From: Rhodospirillales bacterium
Lineage (GTDB): Bacteria > Pseudomonadota > Alphaproteobacteria > Acetobacterales > Acetobacteraceae
Assembly: GCA_025362815.1 (NCBI GenBank)
Contig: JANYFG010000078.1
Coordinates: 1 to 37,910, forward strand
DNA: 37,910 bases
Direction of reading: 5' to 3'
Positions within the stretch are counted from its first letter, which is position 1, and every line of letters starts with the position of its first letter. The notes beneath the pieces are model-generated. The model did no database searches and was not told the origin of the DNA. It saw only the letters and a list, made by a program, of their open reading frames with translations. This document shows, one piece after another, positions 30,735-37,910 of the stretch. The position numbers and the translations under genes were made by a program.

Positions 30735-31517
30735 ATGCGTTTGAACCTTCCCCTCCAAGGCCTTTCGATGCCACGGCTGCTACCGATCACCATCGGCTTT
30801 ATGGTGACCTTGCTCGCGGTGAAGTCTGGTCATCTGATTTTTCCAGCCACGGCGCAAACGGCAGCTTCTCATGCGCCGACCGCTTCCGTAGCACCTCCCG
30901 CAGCTCACGGTGTAAAAGCAAAAACTGAGCAGCCTTCGCAGGCGGAGGGGCAGGCGCAGGCCGCTTCGCCCACCCTCGGAGCCACGCCCGGAACCACACC
31001 CGGAACCACGCCCGGAACCACGCCCCTCCAGACACTGGCAAGCGAGCCGCCGATCACGGCCGGCGAGCGTGCGCTGCTGACCGACCTCCGTCAGCGCCGC
31101 CTCACTCTCGACGCTCGAGAAGCGGCCATCGCGACGCGCGAGGTGACGTTTCAGGCACTCGAAAAGCGGATGACGTTGCGGATGGACGAACTGTCCAGCC
31201 TCCAGTCCCGCCTGGAGGAGCTGGAGCGCCAGCACAAGGAGCGGGACGAAGGAAATTGGCGGGGGCTGGTCAAGCTCTACGAAGCCATGAAGCCCCGCGA
31301 TGCCGCCACGATCTTCAACGATCTGGATCCCGCCGTGCTCATCCCGGTGCTCGACCGCATGAAGGAGGGCAAAGCAGCTCTGATCATGTCGGCGATGGTG
31401 CCCGATCGCGCGCGCCAGACCACGACGGAGCTGGCGGCCGCAAGGAAGAAGGCAAACAGCGTGGAAAATTCAAATCCTGTCGAGCCCGCGAAGGATGCAG
31501 GCCGGCCTGGGGGCTGA
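30735..31517 (+). CDS. MotE-like / MgtE intracellular N-domain protein
   Basis: The protein has 260 residues. A single hydrophobic segment (about 15-32) and signal-like start are followed by an Ala/Pro/Thr-rich linker containing the tandem ATPGTTPGTTPGTTP (about 83-97). A coiled coil follows (about 115-165; LDAREAAIATREVTFQALEK, LQSRLEELERQHKER), then an MgtE_N-like helical domain WRGLVKLYEAMKPRDAATIF with LDPAVLIPVLDRMKEGKAAL (about 175-220). This architecture matches MotE, a periplasmic chaperone needed for motility protein MotC/MotB function in rhizobia. Start is ATG 30735; ATG 30768 with AAGG upstream is a plausible alternative. Follows DUF6468 directly. Confidence 0.78.
   Translation: MRLNLPLQGLSMPRLLPITIGFMVTLLAVKSGHLIFPATAQTAASHAPTASVAPPAAHGVKAKTEQPSQAEGQAQAASPTLGATPGTTPGTTPGTTPLQTLASEPPITAGERALLTDLRQRRLTLDAREAAIATREVTFQALEKRMTLRMDELSSLQSRLEELERQHKERDEGNWRGLVKLYEAMKPRDAATIFNDLDPAVLIPVLDRMKEGKAALIMSAMVPDRARQTTTELAAARKKANSVENSNPVEPAKDAGRPGG
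30984..31025 (+). repeat. 12-bp in-frame tandem repeat in motE-like gene
   Basis: The unit ACGCCCGGAACC is present three times (30984-31019; the second copy has one substitution) followed by a partial fourth. It codes for repeating Thr-Pro-Gly-Thr in the periplasmic linker. Slippage here would change linker length by four residues without a frameshift. Confidence 0.75.
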
Positions 31518-31552
31518 AGACTTAACAACCAGCACTTAAATTGGAGCGTACG

Positions 31553-31939
31553 ATGACGATCGACAAGTCGATGAATATCCTGATTGTAGACGACTACAAG
31601 ACAATGTTGCGAATTATCAGAAATCTGCTCAAGCAGATTGAATTCAACAATGTCGAAGAAGCATCAGATGGTACTGAAGCATTGGCAAAACTGCGCGGGG
31701 GCCAGTTCGGCCTCGTGATCAGTGACTGGAATATGCAGCCGATGACAGGGCTGGAACTGCTGCAGGAGGTTCGTGCCGATGCACGCCTGAAGCAGACGCC
31801 GTTCATCATGATCACAGCCGAAAGCAAGGCTGAAAACGTCGTCGCTGCCAAGCAGGCCGGTGTATCGAACTACATCGTCAAACCCTTCAACGCCGAAACA
31901 CTGAAGGAAAAAATTGAAAAGGTCCTTGCGCATGTCTGA
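31553..31939 (+). CDS. cheY: CheY-type chemotaxis response regulator
   Basis: This 128-residue stand-alone receiver domain has acidic pocket D13/D14 (ILIVDDYKTML), phospho-acceptor D58 (VISDWNMQPMTG), T88 (IMITAES) and K110 (YIVKPFNAETL). The full set of switch residues is present, including an aromatic Tyr107. It has no output domain and is therefore a CheY or CheY-like regulator that binds FliM. GGAG at 31543-31546 sets the ATG at 31553. It overlaps cheZ by 8 bp. Alphaproteobacteria often carry several CheYs; this one, paired with CheZ, is a good candidate for the motor-binding form. Confidence 0.93.
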   Translation: MTIDKSMNILIVDDYKTMLRIIRNLLKQIEFNNVEEASDGTEALAKLRGGQFGLVISDWNMQPMTGLELLQEVRADARLKQTPFIMITAESKAENVVAAKQAGVSNYIVKPFNAETLKEKIEKVLAHV

Positions 31940-32609
31940 ATGGCAGGGCGCACGCGCGCCCCAGGCGTATCGTTCACCCCCCGGGCTCTTGACCGTTCTG
32001 CAGGACCGGCTGCCGGGGGCAGCCCCGCCAGCGGCGCACGATCATACGGCGGTGGAGGCGGTGGTGCGGGCCGTGTTGTCCACGTTGCATGGGGACCTGA
32101 CAGGCAATGAAACAAGCCTGCTTGCTGAAGTGGAGGAGCTGGGCCGCACGATCGCCGCGGCCAAGGCAGAAATTGCAGCCCTCCGCGTCGGCGATATCAC
32201 GGACAATCACATCCCGTCGGCCACCGATGAACTCGGTGCCATCGTAGCGCATACTGCAACCGCAACGAACTGTATACTGGAGGCTTGTGAAACACTTGAT
32301 GCGATTTCCGGCAAAATGAGCGGTTCGGACGCGGTGCTGATGGTGGACGCCACGAGTAAGATTTACGAGGCGTGCAGCTTTCAGGACATCACTGGCCAAC
32401 GGATCAGCAAGGTTGTGCTGACGCTGAAAACGATCGACGACAAAATTGCGCATATCCTGCAGACGTTCAGCGTGGAGCAGGCGGCGCCACAGCCTGCGGA
32501 CACGCGACAGACCGCCGATCCCGGCGGTGGACTTTTAAACGGTCCGCAGCTTCCCATGGCGGCTATGGGGCAGTCGGAGATCGACAAGCTATTGGCAAGC
32601 TTCGAATGA
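31932..32609 (+). CDS. cheZ: Protein phosphatase CheZ
   Basis: The protein has 225 residues. A long helical hairpin (about 45-175) ends in the CheZ active-site motif FQDITGQRISKVV, with Asp152 and Gln156 corresponding to the E. coli Asp143/Gln147 pair that dephosphorylates CheY-P. A Pro-rich linker (about 178-205) leads to a short C-terminal helix SEIDKLLASFE resembling the CheY-tethering tail. ATG 31932 overlaps the cheY stop by 8 bp (ATGTCTGA), and the cheZ stop overlaps the next ATG (ATGA). CheZ is present in only some alphaproteobacteria. Direct linkage to cheY predicts matched stoichiometry. Confidence 0.9.
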   Translation: MSEWQGARAPQAYRSPPGLLTVLQDRLPGAAPPAAHDHTAVEAVVRAVLSTLHGDLTGNETSLLAEVEELGRTIAAAKAEIAALRVGDITDNHIPSATDELGAIVAHTATATNCILEACETLDAISGKMSGSDAVLMVDATSKIYEACSFQDITGQRISKVVLTLKTIDDKIAHILQTFSVEQAAPQPADTRQTADPGGGLLNGPQLPMAAMGQSEIDKLLASFE

Positions 32610-35600
32610 CGTGGCGCGATCTGTTTGCATGGGGGTCCTACAACCCAAGATCATCGTGCCATGCCGGGCCGATCGCCGCCGTGCTACTCACTACGCTGGC
32701 AGGGGCCGCTGCGGCCGTTGCCGCAGAAGCGACGATCAGCGTCCGATACGGCAACCATCCCGGATTTGGCCGGGTGGTATTCGATGCGGAGGACGGTGGC
32801 GCCATCGCGGTGGAGCAATCGGACGCGTCGGTAACGGTGCATCTGAAATTGCGCGCGCGGCTGCCTGCGGGCGGTGCTCCACGCAACATCCGCAGCGTCA
32901 GTCAAAGCGGTGACGATGTGGCGATCGAGCTGGCGCCCGGCGCGAAGCTGCGCCGTCTGATTGTCAACAATCATCTTGTCGTTGACGCTTTGGATGCGCC
33001 TGTCGCTGCGATGACGCTCGCGCCGCTTTCCACCGACCCTGCTCCGCGCATGCCGGCGTCCACGAAAGTCAAAAACGTTACCGATTTATCCGTGAAATCC
33101 GCAAACTCGCCACGGTCCAATTCTGCTCCCCCCGTCTCCGACAAGGGCGGGACTGAAAAGCCCATGACGGCTCGGCCACCTGAGCCGATGGCGGCGAAGT
33201 CCGGTGAGACGGAAGCTATACCGCGCGCGTCGGTCCTTGTCGCGAAACGGGAGGATGCGGCGAATAATGTGCCTCCGGAACTGACCGCCGGACCAGTATC
33301 GACGGACGCATCACGCGCTCCGATCGCCCCGCCGCCCGTCCAAGATTTGGCCGGCACCGCGACCAGAAGCACGCTTGCGGCAGAGGCAGATGCCGTGCCC
33401 GAAGCTGGGCCGGGCCACATGGTATTGCTGCCATTCGCGGCCACGGTGGGCGCGGCTGCCTTCCGTCGTGGTGCGGATGTGATCATCGTTTTCGACGAGA
33501 ACAAGCCGCTCGACCTCAAGCCGCTGAAAGACGACGCGGTGTTCGGCCGCGCGTCCGTCCAGCTTTTGCCATCCGCCACAATCCTGACGTTGCCGCTTCC
33601 TTTCCCGGCGGAACTGCGGCTCGAACGGCGCAAGACGGCCTGGGCTATCACCGCAATCGGCGGAGACGCCATGGCTCCGGCGCTGAAATCACTTCAGCCC
33701 GAACAACAGGAAAATCGTATTTTGCTGAAGGCCGAGCAGTCAGGCCTTGTCTTGTCCATTCCAGACCCTTCCACAGGCGGCGTTCTGCAGGTGGGAACCC
33801 AAAAAGTCGCCGGCCAAGGCGTGGCGGTCGCCCGACATACGCCCGACTTCGGGCTTCTGTCCACTTGGCAGGGCGTGGTGGTCGAGGCGTTGTCAGACGG
33901 GGTCTCGCTGCGCCCTTCGCCCACCGGATTTATCATCGGTGTCGATGCTGCGGGTGGACAGCTATCAGCCTTGCAGTCCGATCGCGCCAGTGCCGCCGCA
34001 CAGGCATCCAGTCAGATGACCCGCATATTCGATCTGCCAAACCTTGCGACCGAAGCCTTGCTGCGCCGCATGCAAGGCGCGGTGAATTCGTCCGCCACAT
34101 TACCACTGGCCTCTCGCGGCTTAGCGCGCCGCGGCGTCGCCGAGACGATGTTGGCACTTGGTATGGGAGCCGAAGCGCAATCGGTTCTCGCACTCGCCAG
34201 CACCGGCGACGCCCGTGCGGATCAAACACCGGTAGCGCTCGCACTTTCTGCCGCGGCCAGCCTGATATCGGGGCGTACCGCTGAGGCTGACGGGATAGAC
34301 GACCACCAGTTGGACGGCAGCGACGAGATCGCCTTCTGGCGCGCTCTGAAAACGGCCATGCGCGTTCCCGACAGCGCCGCGGCGGCAGGCGTCTTTGCCA
34401 ACACCGTGCCTCTGCTGCTCTCTTATCCCGCGGAGCTTCAACATCGCCTCACGCCGATTGTGGCCGAAACGTTGGCGCAAGGCGGGAACGTGGCAGAGGC
34501 GCAGCGGATCATCGACGCCAACCCGACAGAGCCGGCCTTGGCGCTGGCCCGGGCATTTCTGCAGCAGGCGCAAGGGGGAGATCCGACGCGGGCAATCGAC
34601 ATGTTCCAAACGCTGTCGAACTCATCGGACCGGCTCGTACGGATCCGCGCCGCGCGTGCCTGTGCCGAGCTGCGCCTGACGTCGGGCAAAAACGATGTCG
34701 CTTCCACCGCCGAAGCGTTGGCTAAGCTGTTATTTGCCTGGCGGGGCGACGAACGCGAGATCGACCTCAGAACGCGGATTGCGCAGCTGCAATCACAGGC
34801 CAGGCAATGGAGGCCGGCGCTCCAGCTGCTGCGCGAGACAGAACAGCTCTGGCCCGAGCGCAGCGCACCATTGCGCGCGCGCATGATCGATACCTTCACC
34901 GCGTCTCTGACGTCGACCGCGCAGGCACAGATCCGTCCGTTCGACCTGGTCGCGATGGTGGAGGAAAATATAGACCTGATGCCAGAGGGTGAGCCGGGCA
35001 TGCACCTCGCTGAACGCGTAATTGACGCGTTGGCAGAACTGGACCTACCGGGCCGGGCCGGGCCCTATCTCGAAAAGATCACCCAGGCCGCACCGCCAGG
35101 TGTGGGGCGTGCCAGCTTCGGCGGCCGCCTTGCACAGCTTCGTCTTCAACAGGGCGATAACACCGGCGCCCTTGAGACGTTGAAAGCCACCGCAAGCGAC
35201 ACGCTCCCTCCGGCTCTTCTCGAAAGTCGGACCATGACGTTTGCATCCTCGGCGGCCCATTTGGACGATCTGCCGAGCGCCGCCAATGCCTTGCGTCAAC
35301 TAGATACGCCGGCCGGCGATCGTCTGCTTGCCGACCTTGCGGAGGGGGCGCGCAACTGGCCGGAAGCGATAACCGCAATCCGCCGGCTGGTGTCGCGTGA
35401 TGTCCCCTCCGGCGGACCGATCACGATTGCACAAAGCGAGGTCTTACTAAGGTTCGCAAGTGCGGCTTCGGTGTCCGGTGATACCGCCGCTCTAGCGGAG
35501 CTACGCGGCAGGGATCTGTCCGCGTTGCCCGCCGGCCGAGCTTTGGAACAATTAAGGATTATCCTCGCCCGCCCTGTAACAAGTGTCTCGGATCTCCCAC

Positions 35601-35668
35601 GTGCGGCACGTGAGATGGCGATGGCCCGCACTGTCCCGCCCGCCATCCCGTTAGCGACCGCTAAGTAA
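32606..35668 (+). CDS. Large secreted helical-repeat (TPR-like) protein of unknown function in the flagellar operon
   Basis: The protein has 1020 residues. I do not recognise a named family. A signal/anchor segment (about 20-40; PIAAVLLTTLAGAAAAVAAE) predicts export to the periplasm. Residues about 43-130 form a beta-rich AMIN-like module (RYGNHPGFGRVVFDAE, VTVHLKLRARLPAGG, VAIELAPGAKLRRL). A long low-complexity Ala/Pro/Ser/Thr linker follows (about 135-270). A second related beta module is at about 275-355 (FRRGADVIIVFDENKPLDLK, ILTLPLPFPAELRLERRK). From about 470 to the end the protein is alpha-helical with TPR-like repeats (LIDANPTEPALALARAFLQQ-type, LRTRIAQLQSQARQWRPALQ, then LLRETEQLWPERSAPLRARM). 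The start overlaps the cheZ stop (ATGA), so it is translationally coupled to chemotaxis genes. No transmembrane segments follow the signal. Confidence 0.85.
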   Translation: MTWRDLFAWGSYNPRSSCHAGPIAAVLLTTLAGAAAAVAAEATISVRYGNHPGFGRVVFDAEDGGAIAVEQSDASVTVHLKLRARLPAGGAPRNIRSVSQSGDDVAIELAPGAKLRRLIVNNHLVVDALDAPVAAMTLAPLSTDPAPRMPASTKVKNVTDLSVKSANSPRSNSAPPVSDKGGTEKPMTARPPEPMAAKSGETEAIPRASVLVAKREDAANNVPPELTAGPVSTDASRAPIAPPPVQDLAGTATRSTLAAEADAVPEAGPGHMVLLPFAATVGAAAFRRGADVIIVFDENKPLDLKPLKDDAVFGRASVQLLPSATILTLPLPFPAELRLERRKTAWAITAIGGDAMAPALKSLQPEQQENRILLKAEQSGLVLSIPDPSTGGVLQVGTQKVAGQGVAVARHTPDFGLLSTWQGVVVEALSDGVSLRPSPTGFIIGVDAAGGQLSALQSDRASAAAQASSQMTRIFDLPNLATEALLRRMQGAVNSSATLPLASRGLARRGVAETMLALGMGAEAQSVLALASTGDARADQTPVALALSAAASLISGRTAEADGIDDHQLDGSDEIAFWRALKTAMRVPDSAAAAGVFANTVPLLLSYPAELQHRLTPIVAETLAQGGNVAEAQRIIDANPTEPALALARAFLQQAQGGDPTRAIDMFQTLSNSSDRLVRIRAARACAELRLTSGKNDVASTAEALAKLLFAWRGDEREIDLRTRIAQLQSQARQWRPALQLLRETEQLWPERSAPLRARMIDTFTASLTSTAQAQIRPFDLVAMVEENIDLMPEGEPGMHLAERVIDALAELDLPGRAGPYLEKITQAAPPGVGRASFGGRLAQLRLQQGDNTGALETLKATASDTLPPALLESRTMTFASSAAHLDDLPSAANALRQLDTPAGDRLLADLAEGARNWPEAITAIRRLVSRDVPSGGPITIAQSEVLLRFASAASVSGDTAALAELRGRDLSALPAGRALEQLRIILARPVTSVSDLPRAAREMAMARTVPPAIPLATAK

Positions 35669-35796
35669 GGCAAGTTTGGCGGGCGGAATCCGCTTACCCC
35701 CCCCCGCTGCGAGTGGACCCGCATGAGGTATGCAAAAAAGGACTGCCCTGCCGAGTGTTTATGCTTGCGTTGCGCCACTCTTTTCTTCATCTTCCG

Positions 35797-35833
35797 CCCC
35801 CTTGGCCCCAGGGGGCCCGCCCAATCGGGGCGG
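35797..35833 (+). promoter_or_regulatory. Tandem GC hairpins in the speH leader
   Basis: Two adjacent inverted repeats lie 41-77 bp before the speH ATG: CCCCCT (35797-35802)/AGGGGG (35810-35815), and CCGCCC (35817-35822)/GGGCGG (35828-35833) with loop AATCG. The G-run of the first could also pair with the C-runs of the second, allowing alternative folds. They are a candidate leader control element for S-adenosylmethionine decarboxylase. Confidence 0.4.
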
Positions 35834-35873
35834 TGCCCAACAGGCTATCTGCTGGTTGGATAGGGTATGTGCC

Positions 35874-36338
35874 ATGAACGCACTCTCGCCACTGGGGATG
35901 GTCTCGGAATTCCCGAGCGATAACCAGGTTTCTGTTGTTCCCGTCATCGCCGAGGACGGCAAACAAAAGGATTATTTCGTCGAACGCGATGGGATGAAGT
36001 TTGCCGGCACGCATCTGCTGGTAGATCTGTGGGGGGCCACCAATCTCGGCGATCCCGCACATATCGATTCAGCGTTGCGTGAGGCCGCTATCGTAGCCGG
36101 GGCCACAATTTTGCACAGCCATTTTCACCACTTCTCGCCCAATGGGGGCGTGTCTGGTGTGTTGGTACTGGCTGAGAGCCATATCTCAATTCACACGTGG
36201 CCGGAAAAGGATTTTGCGGCCATCGATCTGTTCATGTGCGGCGCATGCGACCCGAACAAGTCCATTCCGGTGCTTCAGGCGGCGTTCCGCCCAACCCGCA
36301 TCGACCTGGATGAGCAGCGCCGCGGCCGTGTTTACTAA
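35874..36338 (+). CDS. speH: S-adenosylmethionine decarboxylase proenzyme (SpeH, bacterial class)
   Basis: The protein has 154 residues. The self-cleavage site is LAESHISIHTWPE with Ser102, which becomes the pyruvoyl cofactor; the second conserved block FAAIDLFMCGACDPNKSIPV supplies the catalytic cysteine. GTHLLVDLWGATNLGD and ILHSHFHHFSPNGGVSGVLV are the family's earlier motifs. The enzyme makes decarboxylated SAM, the aminopropyl donor used by SpeE. I chose ATG 35874 as the start; it adds about 35 residues before the core (GTHLLVDL) compared with 125-residue relatives, and an in-frame ATG at 35730 would add 48 more with low-complexity Pro/Ser residues and is unlikely. It lies 75 bp before speE. 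Confidence 0.93.
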   Translation: MNALSPLGMVSEFPSDNQVSVVPVIAEDGKQKDYFVERDGMKFAGTHLLVDLWGATNLGDPAHIDSALREAAIVAGATILHSHFHHFSPNGGVSGVLVLAESHISIHTWPEKDFAAIDLFMCGACDPNKSIPVLQAAFRPTRIDLDEQRRGRVY

Positions 36339-36364
36339 ATTTTCATACTAAGACTGAATGTTTG

Positions 36365-36390
36365 CGGGCCGGACGGCAACGTCCGGCCCG
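36365..36390 (+). terminator. Perfect 11-bp hairpin with GCAA tetraloop between speH and speE
   Basis: CGGGCCGGACG (36365-36375), loop GCAA, CGTCCGGCCCG (36380-36390). It is perfectly paired with a GNRA tetraloop and followed by only TTCC, so it is either a weak terminator/attenuator or a 3'-end stabiliser of speH mRNA 23 bp ahead of the speE ATG. Confidence 0.6.
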
Positions 36391-36413
36391 TTCCATGTGA
36401 GGAGACTAACGCG

Positions 36414-37307
36414 ATGGCCACTAATTCATGGATCAATGAAACGCTCTACCCAACATGGGGCCAGCGCTTCCTCGTCAAACGCGAGCTCGCCCGCGTGCGG
36501 AGTGATTTCCAGGATATCGTCATCTTCGAAAGCTTCAACCATGGTTGCGTGATGTTGCTCGACGGCGTCGTGCAGATTACCGAAGGCGATGAATTCGTCT
36601 ATCAGGAGATGATTACCCATGTGCCGCTGCTCGCGCATGGGTGTGCCACCAACGTGCTTATTATCGGCGCGGGCGATGGCGGCGTGCTGCGTCGCGTTCT
36701 CCAGCACACCACAGTGGCAAAAGCCGTGATGGTGGAGATCGATGGCGAGGTTATTCGCCTTGCCAAGGAGTTTCTCCCCAATATCGCCGGTGATGCCTGG
36801 GTAGATCCACGCGCAGACGTAGTCGTGGGCGACGGCATCGACTACGTGCGTCAGGCACCAGATGCCAGCTTCGATGTGATTATCGTCGATAGCACCGATC
36901 CGATTGGCGTTGGCGAGGTCCTGTTCACCGATGAATTTTATGCAAATTGCGCCCGCATCCTGACATCTGGCGGTCTGGTCGTAAATCAATGCGGCGTGCC
37001 GTTCATGCAGCATGACGAGCTGTCCGAGACCAGCACTCGGCGGGCGAAATTCATCCCGCATGTCGGCGCCTATGTCGCCGCCGTCCCCACCTATGTAGGT
37101 GGTTTCATGACCTTGGGGTTTGCGGCCAAGCAGCCGAAACTGGATAGCGTGCCAGTCGAGACTATCCGCGCCCGCGCGGTCGCTGCCGGTATTGCCGGTA
37201 TCACGCACTATTGGACGCCGGAAATCCACGTCAGTGCGTTCCACCTGCCGCCTTACATAGCGCAGCACCTGCCGCGCGGTTCCTCGAGCAACATCCGATC
37301 GGACTGA
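36414..37307 (+). CDS. speE: Spermidine synthase (polyamine aminopropyltransferase) SpeE
   Basis: The protein has 297 residues. It shows the N-terminal GQRFLVKRELARVRSDFQDI barrel, QITEGDEFVYQEMITHVPLL, the SAM/dcSAM loop IIGAGDGGVLRRVLQHTTVA, acidic E in MVEIDGEVIRLAKE, DADVVVGDGIDYVRQ-type loop (DVVVGDGIDYVR) and catalytic VDSTDPIGVGEVLFTDEFY. SpeE transfers the aminopropyl group from decarboxylated SAM to putrescine. ATG 36414 is preceded by GAGGAG at 36398-36403. It forms the polyamine pair with speH, although a stable hairpin lies between them. Confidence 0.95.
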   Translation: MATNSWINETLYPTWGQRFLVKRELARVRSDFQDIVIFESFNHGCVMLLDGVVQITEGDEFVYQEMITHVPLLAHGCATNVLIIGAGDGGVLRRVLQHTTVAKAVMVEIDGEVIRLAKEFLPNIAGDAWVDPRADVVVGDGIDYVRQAPDASFDVIIVDSTDPIGVGEVLFTDEFYANCARILTSGGLVVNQCGVPFMQHDELSETSTRRAKFIPHVGAYVAAVPTYVGGFMTLGFAAKQPKLDSVPVETIRARAVAAGIAGITHYWTPEIHVSAFHLPPYIAQHLPRGSSSNIRSD

Positions 37308-37322
37308 GCCGCTTTGCGGCTC
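37306..37322 (+). terminator. Hairpin at the end of speE
   Basis: GAGCCGC-TTT-GCGGCTC forms a 7-bp stem that begins within the speE stop codon. No long T-run follows (GCCGTTTGG), so termination is plausible but not certain. Confidence 0.4.
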
Positions 37323-37347
37323 GCCGTTTGGATATGAGTTGCTCTAA

Positions 37348-37910
37348 CAGGCTGCTGAAGAACTCACTCCTGTATATCTGCTTGGTGTAGAGACCAAGCC
37401 ATCCATTGGCTTGGCGGCGTGTTTTGCTAAGGCACCAAGCGTTGGTGGTCTGCATCTTAAGGCATGGCCGCCAGAAGCCTTGGCAATCGAACGAGATTAT
37501 AGGCTGTGGCGGCGAGGGTGAACGTCCAACCAACACGCGCCAGTCCTCGATGTTTGGTCTGGCGTAGCCCGGCCGAGGCTTTCATCCACCCAAAGACCTC
37601 TTCAACGCGTTTGCGCACGCGTTGGCTGGCTTGATAGCCAGGCCAGCGCGTTGTGCGGCCGTCGATCTCGGAACGGCGGATGTGGCCGGTTTTGCTTACC
37701 CGCCGGTCCGCGGCGATGTGCGGTGTCACGGATCGGGTGCGTAAAGCCGTAATAAAGCCAGCAACATCATAACCTTTGTCGGCGCCGAGCGTGATGCGCC
37801 CGGACGGTTGCGTGCTGTGATCGATCAAGTCCAGAGCCGCGTCGCGCTCGGCCGTGCCGGTGGCACGCGTGAGGCAGGTGCCGCTGACCAGACCGTTTCG
37901 GTTCTCCATG
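37348..37910 (-). mobile_element. IS5-family insertion sequence, one end (cut by window edge)
   Basis: A transposase C-terminal half runs off the right edge. About 109 bp beyond its stop, CAGGCTGCTGAAGAACTC at 37348-37365 has the look of IS5-family terminal inverted repeats, and it is flanked outside by CTAA (37344-37347), a possible short target duplication. The other end is outside the window, so neither repeat nor duplication can be confirmed. Confidence 0.65.
37457..37909 (-). CDS. IS5-family DDE transposase, C-terminal part
   Basis: The visible 150 residues contain the second catalytic Asp in ITLGADKGYDVAGF and the catalytic Glu within RVRKRVEEVFGWMKASAGL, with the tail HRGLARVGWTFTLAATAYNL typical of the IS5 group. 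The first catalytic Asp and the N-terminal DNA-binding part lie beyond the window; the terminal Met here is internal, not a start. The reading frame is intact up to its stop, so there is no sign of decay in this half. It mediates cut-and-paste movement of its IS. Confidence 0.88.
   Translation of the reverse strand: MENRNGLVSGTCLTRATGTAERDAALDLIDHSTQPSGRITLGADKGYDVAGFITALRTRSVTPHIAADRRVSKTGHIRRSEIDGRTTRWPGYQASQRVRKRVEEVFGWMKASAGLRQTKHRGLARVGWTFTLAATAYNLVRLPRLLAAMP

Noticed and set aside
31522-31539. Two TTAA half-sites before cheY, considered as a CtrA site
   Set aside because: The spacing is 10 bp rather than the 7 bp of CtrA boxes.
35730-35873. 48-residue N-terminal extension of SpeH
   Set aside because: Low-complexity Pro/Ser sequence overlapping leader hairpins; ATG 35874 fits the family better.

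Overview
This window looks like a chromosomal segment of a high-GC, polarly flagellated alphaproteobacterium, most likely in Rhodospirillales/Acetobacteraceae. The grounds are the FliX protein, the FlgF-G-A-H and FliL-FliM gene orders, a single-cysteine DksA, the alphaproteobacterial UPF0262 and DUF983 families, and the strongly GC-rich third codon positions that create long antisense shadow ORFs everywhere. No rRNA, tRNA, CRISPR or prophage was seen. The family assignments come from recalled motifs, not from a search.

Region 1 (1-7.6 kb): the 3' end of a cyclase-family (kynurenine formamidase-like) gene converges on an Na+/H+ antiporter-like membrane protein. Divergent from the antiporter is a tightly coupled six-gene operon, coxG-moxR/coxD-coxE-XdhC(N)-XdhC(C)-[molybdopterin-binding/NTP-transferase fusion]. 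It has start/stop overlaps at all five junctions. This is a maturation kit for a molybdenum hydroxylase of the CO dehydrogenase/xanthine dehydrogenase type, but no structural subunits are in the window.

Region 2 (7.6-17.2 kb): mostly minus-strand genes. In transcription order they are a cyclic amidohydrolase (hydantoinase/allantoinase type), an N-carbamoyl-D-amino-acid hydrolase, DUF983, UPF0262, MtnA, a polar amino acid ABC importer (binding protein, ATPase, two permeases), a DUF2272 lipoprotein and a DUF1499 lipoprotein. A hydantoin/Asp-Glu racemase gene on the plus strand converges on, and overlaps, the carbamoylase gene. Together these suggest uptake and hydrolysis of hydantoin-like cyclic ureides or carbamoyl amino acids.

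Region 3 (17.2-21.6 kb): a non-coding stretch of about 645 bp with an unassigned intrinsic terminator, a histone H1-like Ala/Lys-rich protein, and a minus-strand operon of a family-4 glycosyltransferase, OtnK (3-oxo-tetronate kinase) and OtnC (3-oxo-tetronate-4-phosphate decarboxylase).

Region 4 (21.8-35.7 kb): a flagellar/chemotaxis block. It comprises flgI-flgJ-flgN-like (minus) divergent from fliX (plus), then dksA (plus), flgF-flgG-flgA-flgH (minus), and divergently fliL-fliM-DUF6468-motE-like-cheY-cheZ-(1020-aa secreted helical-repeat protein). A textbook sigma-54 promoter lies upstream of flgF, with a palindrome resembling the FlbD-binding ftr element about 80 bp further upstream. A related palindrome sits between flgI and fliX. 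With FliX present, this points to a Caulobacter-like FliX/FlbD/sigma-54 flagellar hierarchy.

Region 5 (35.7-37.9 kb): the polyamine genes speH and speE, with notable RNA hairpins in the leader and intergenic region, followed by the end of an IS5-family insertion sequence cut by the window edge.
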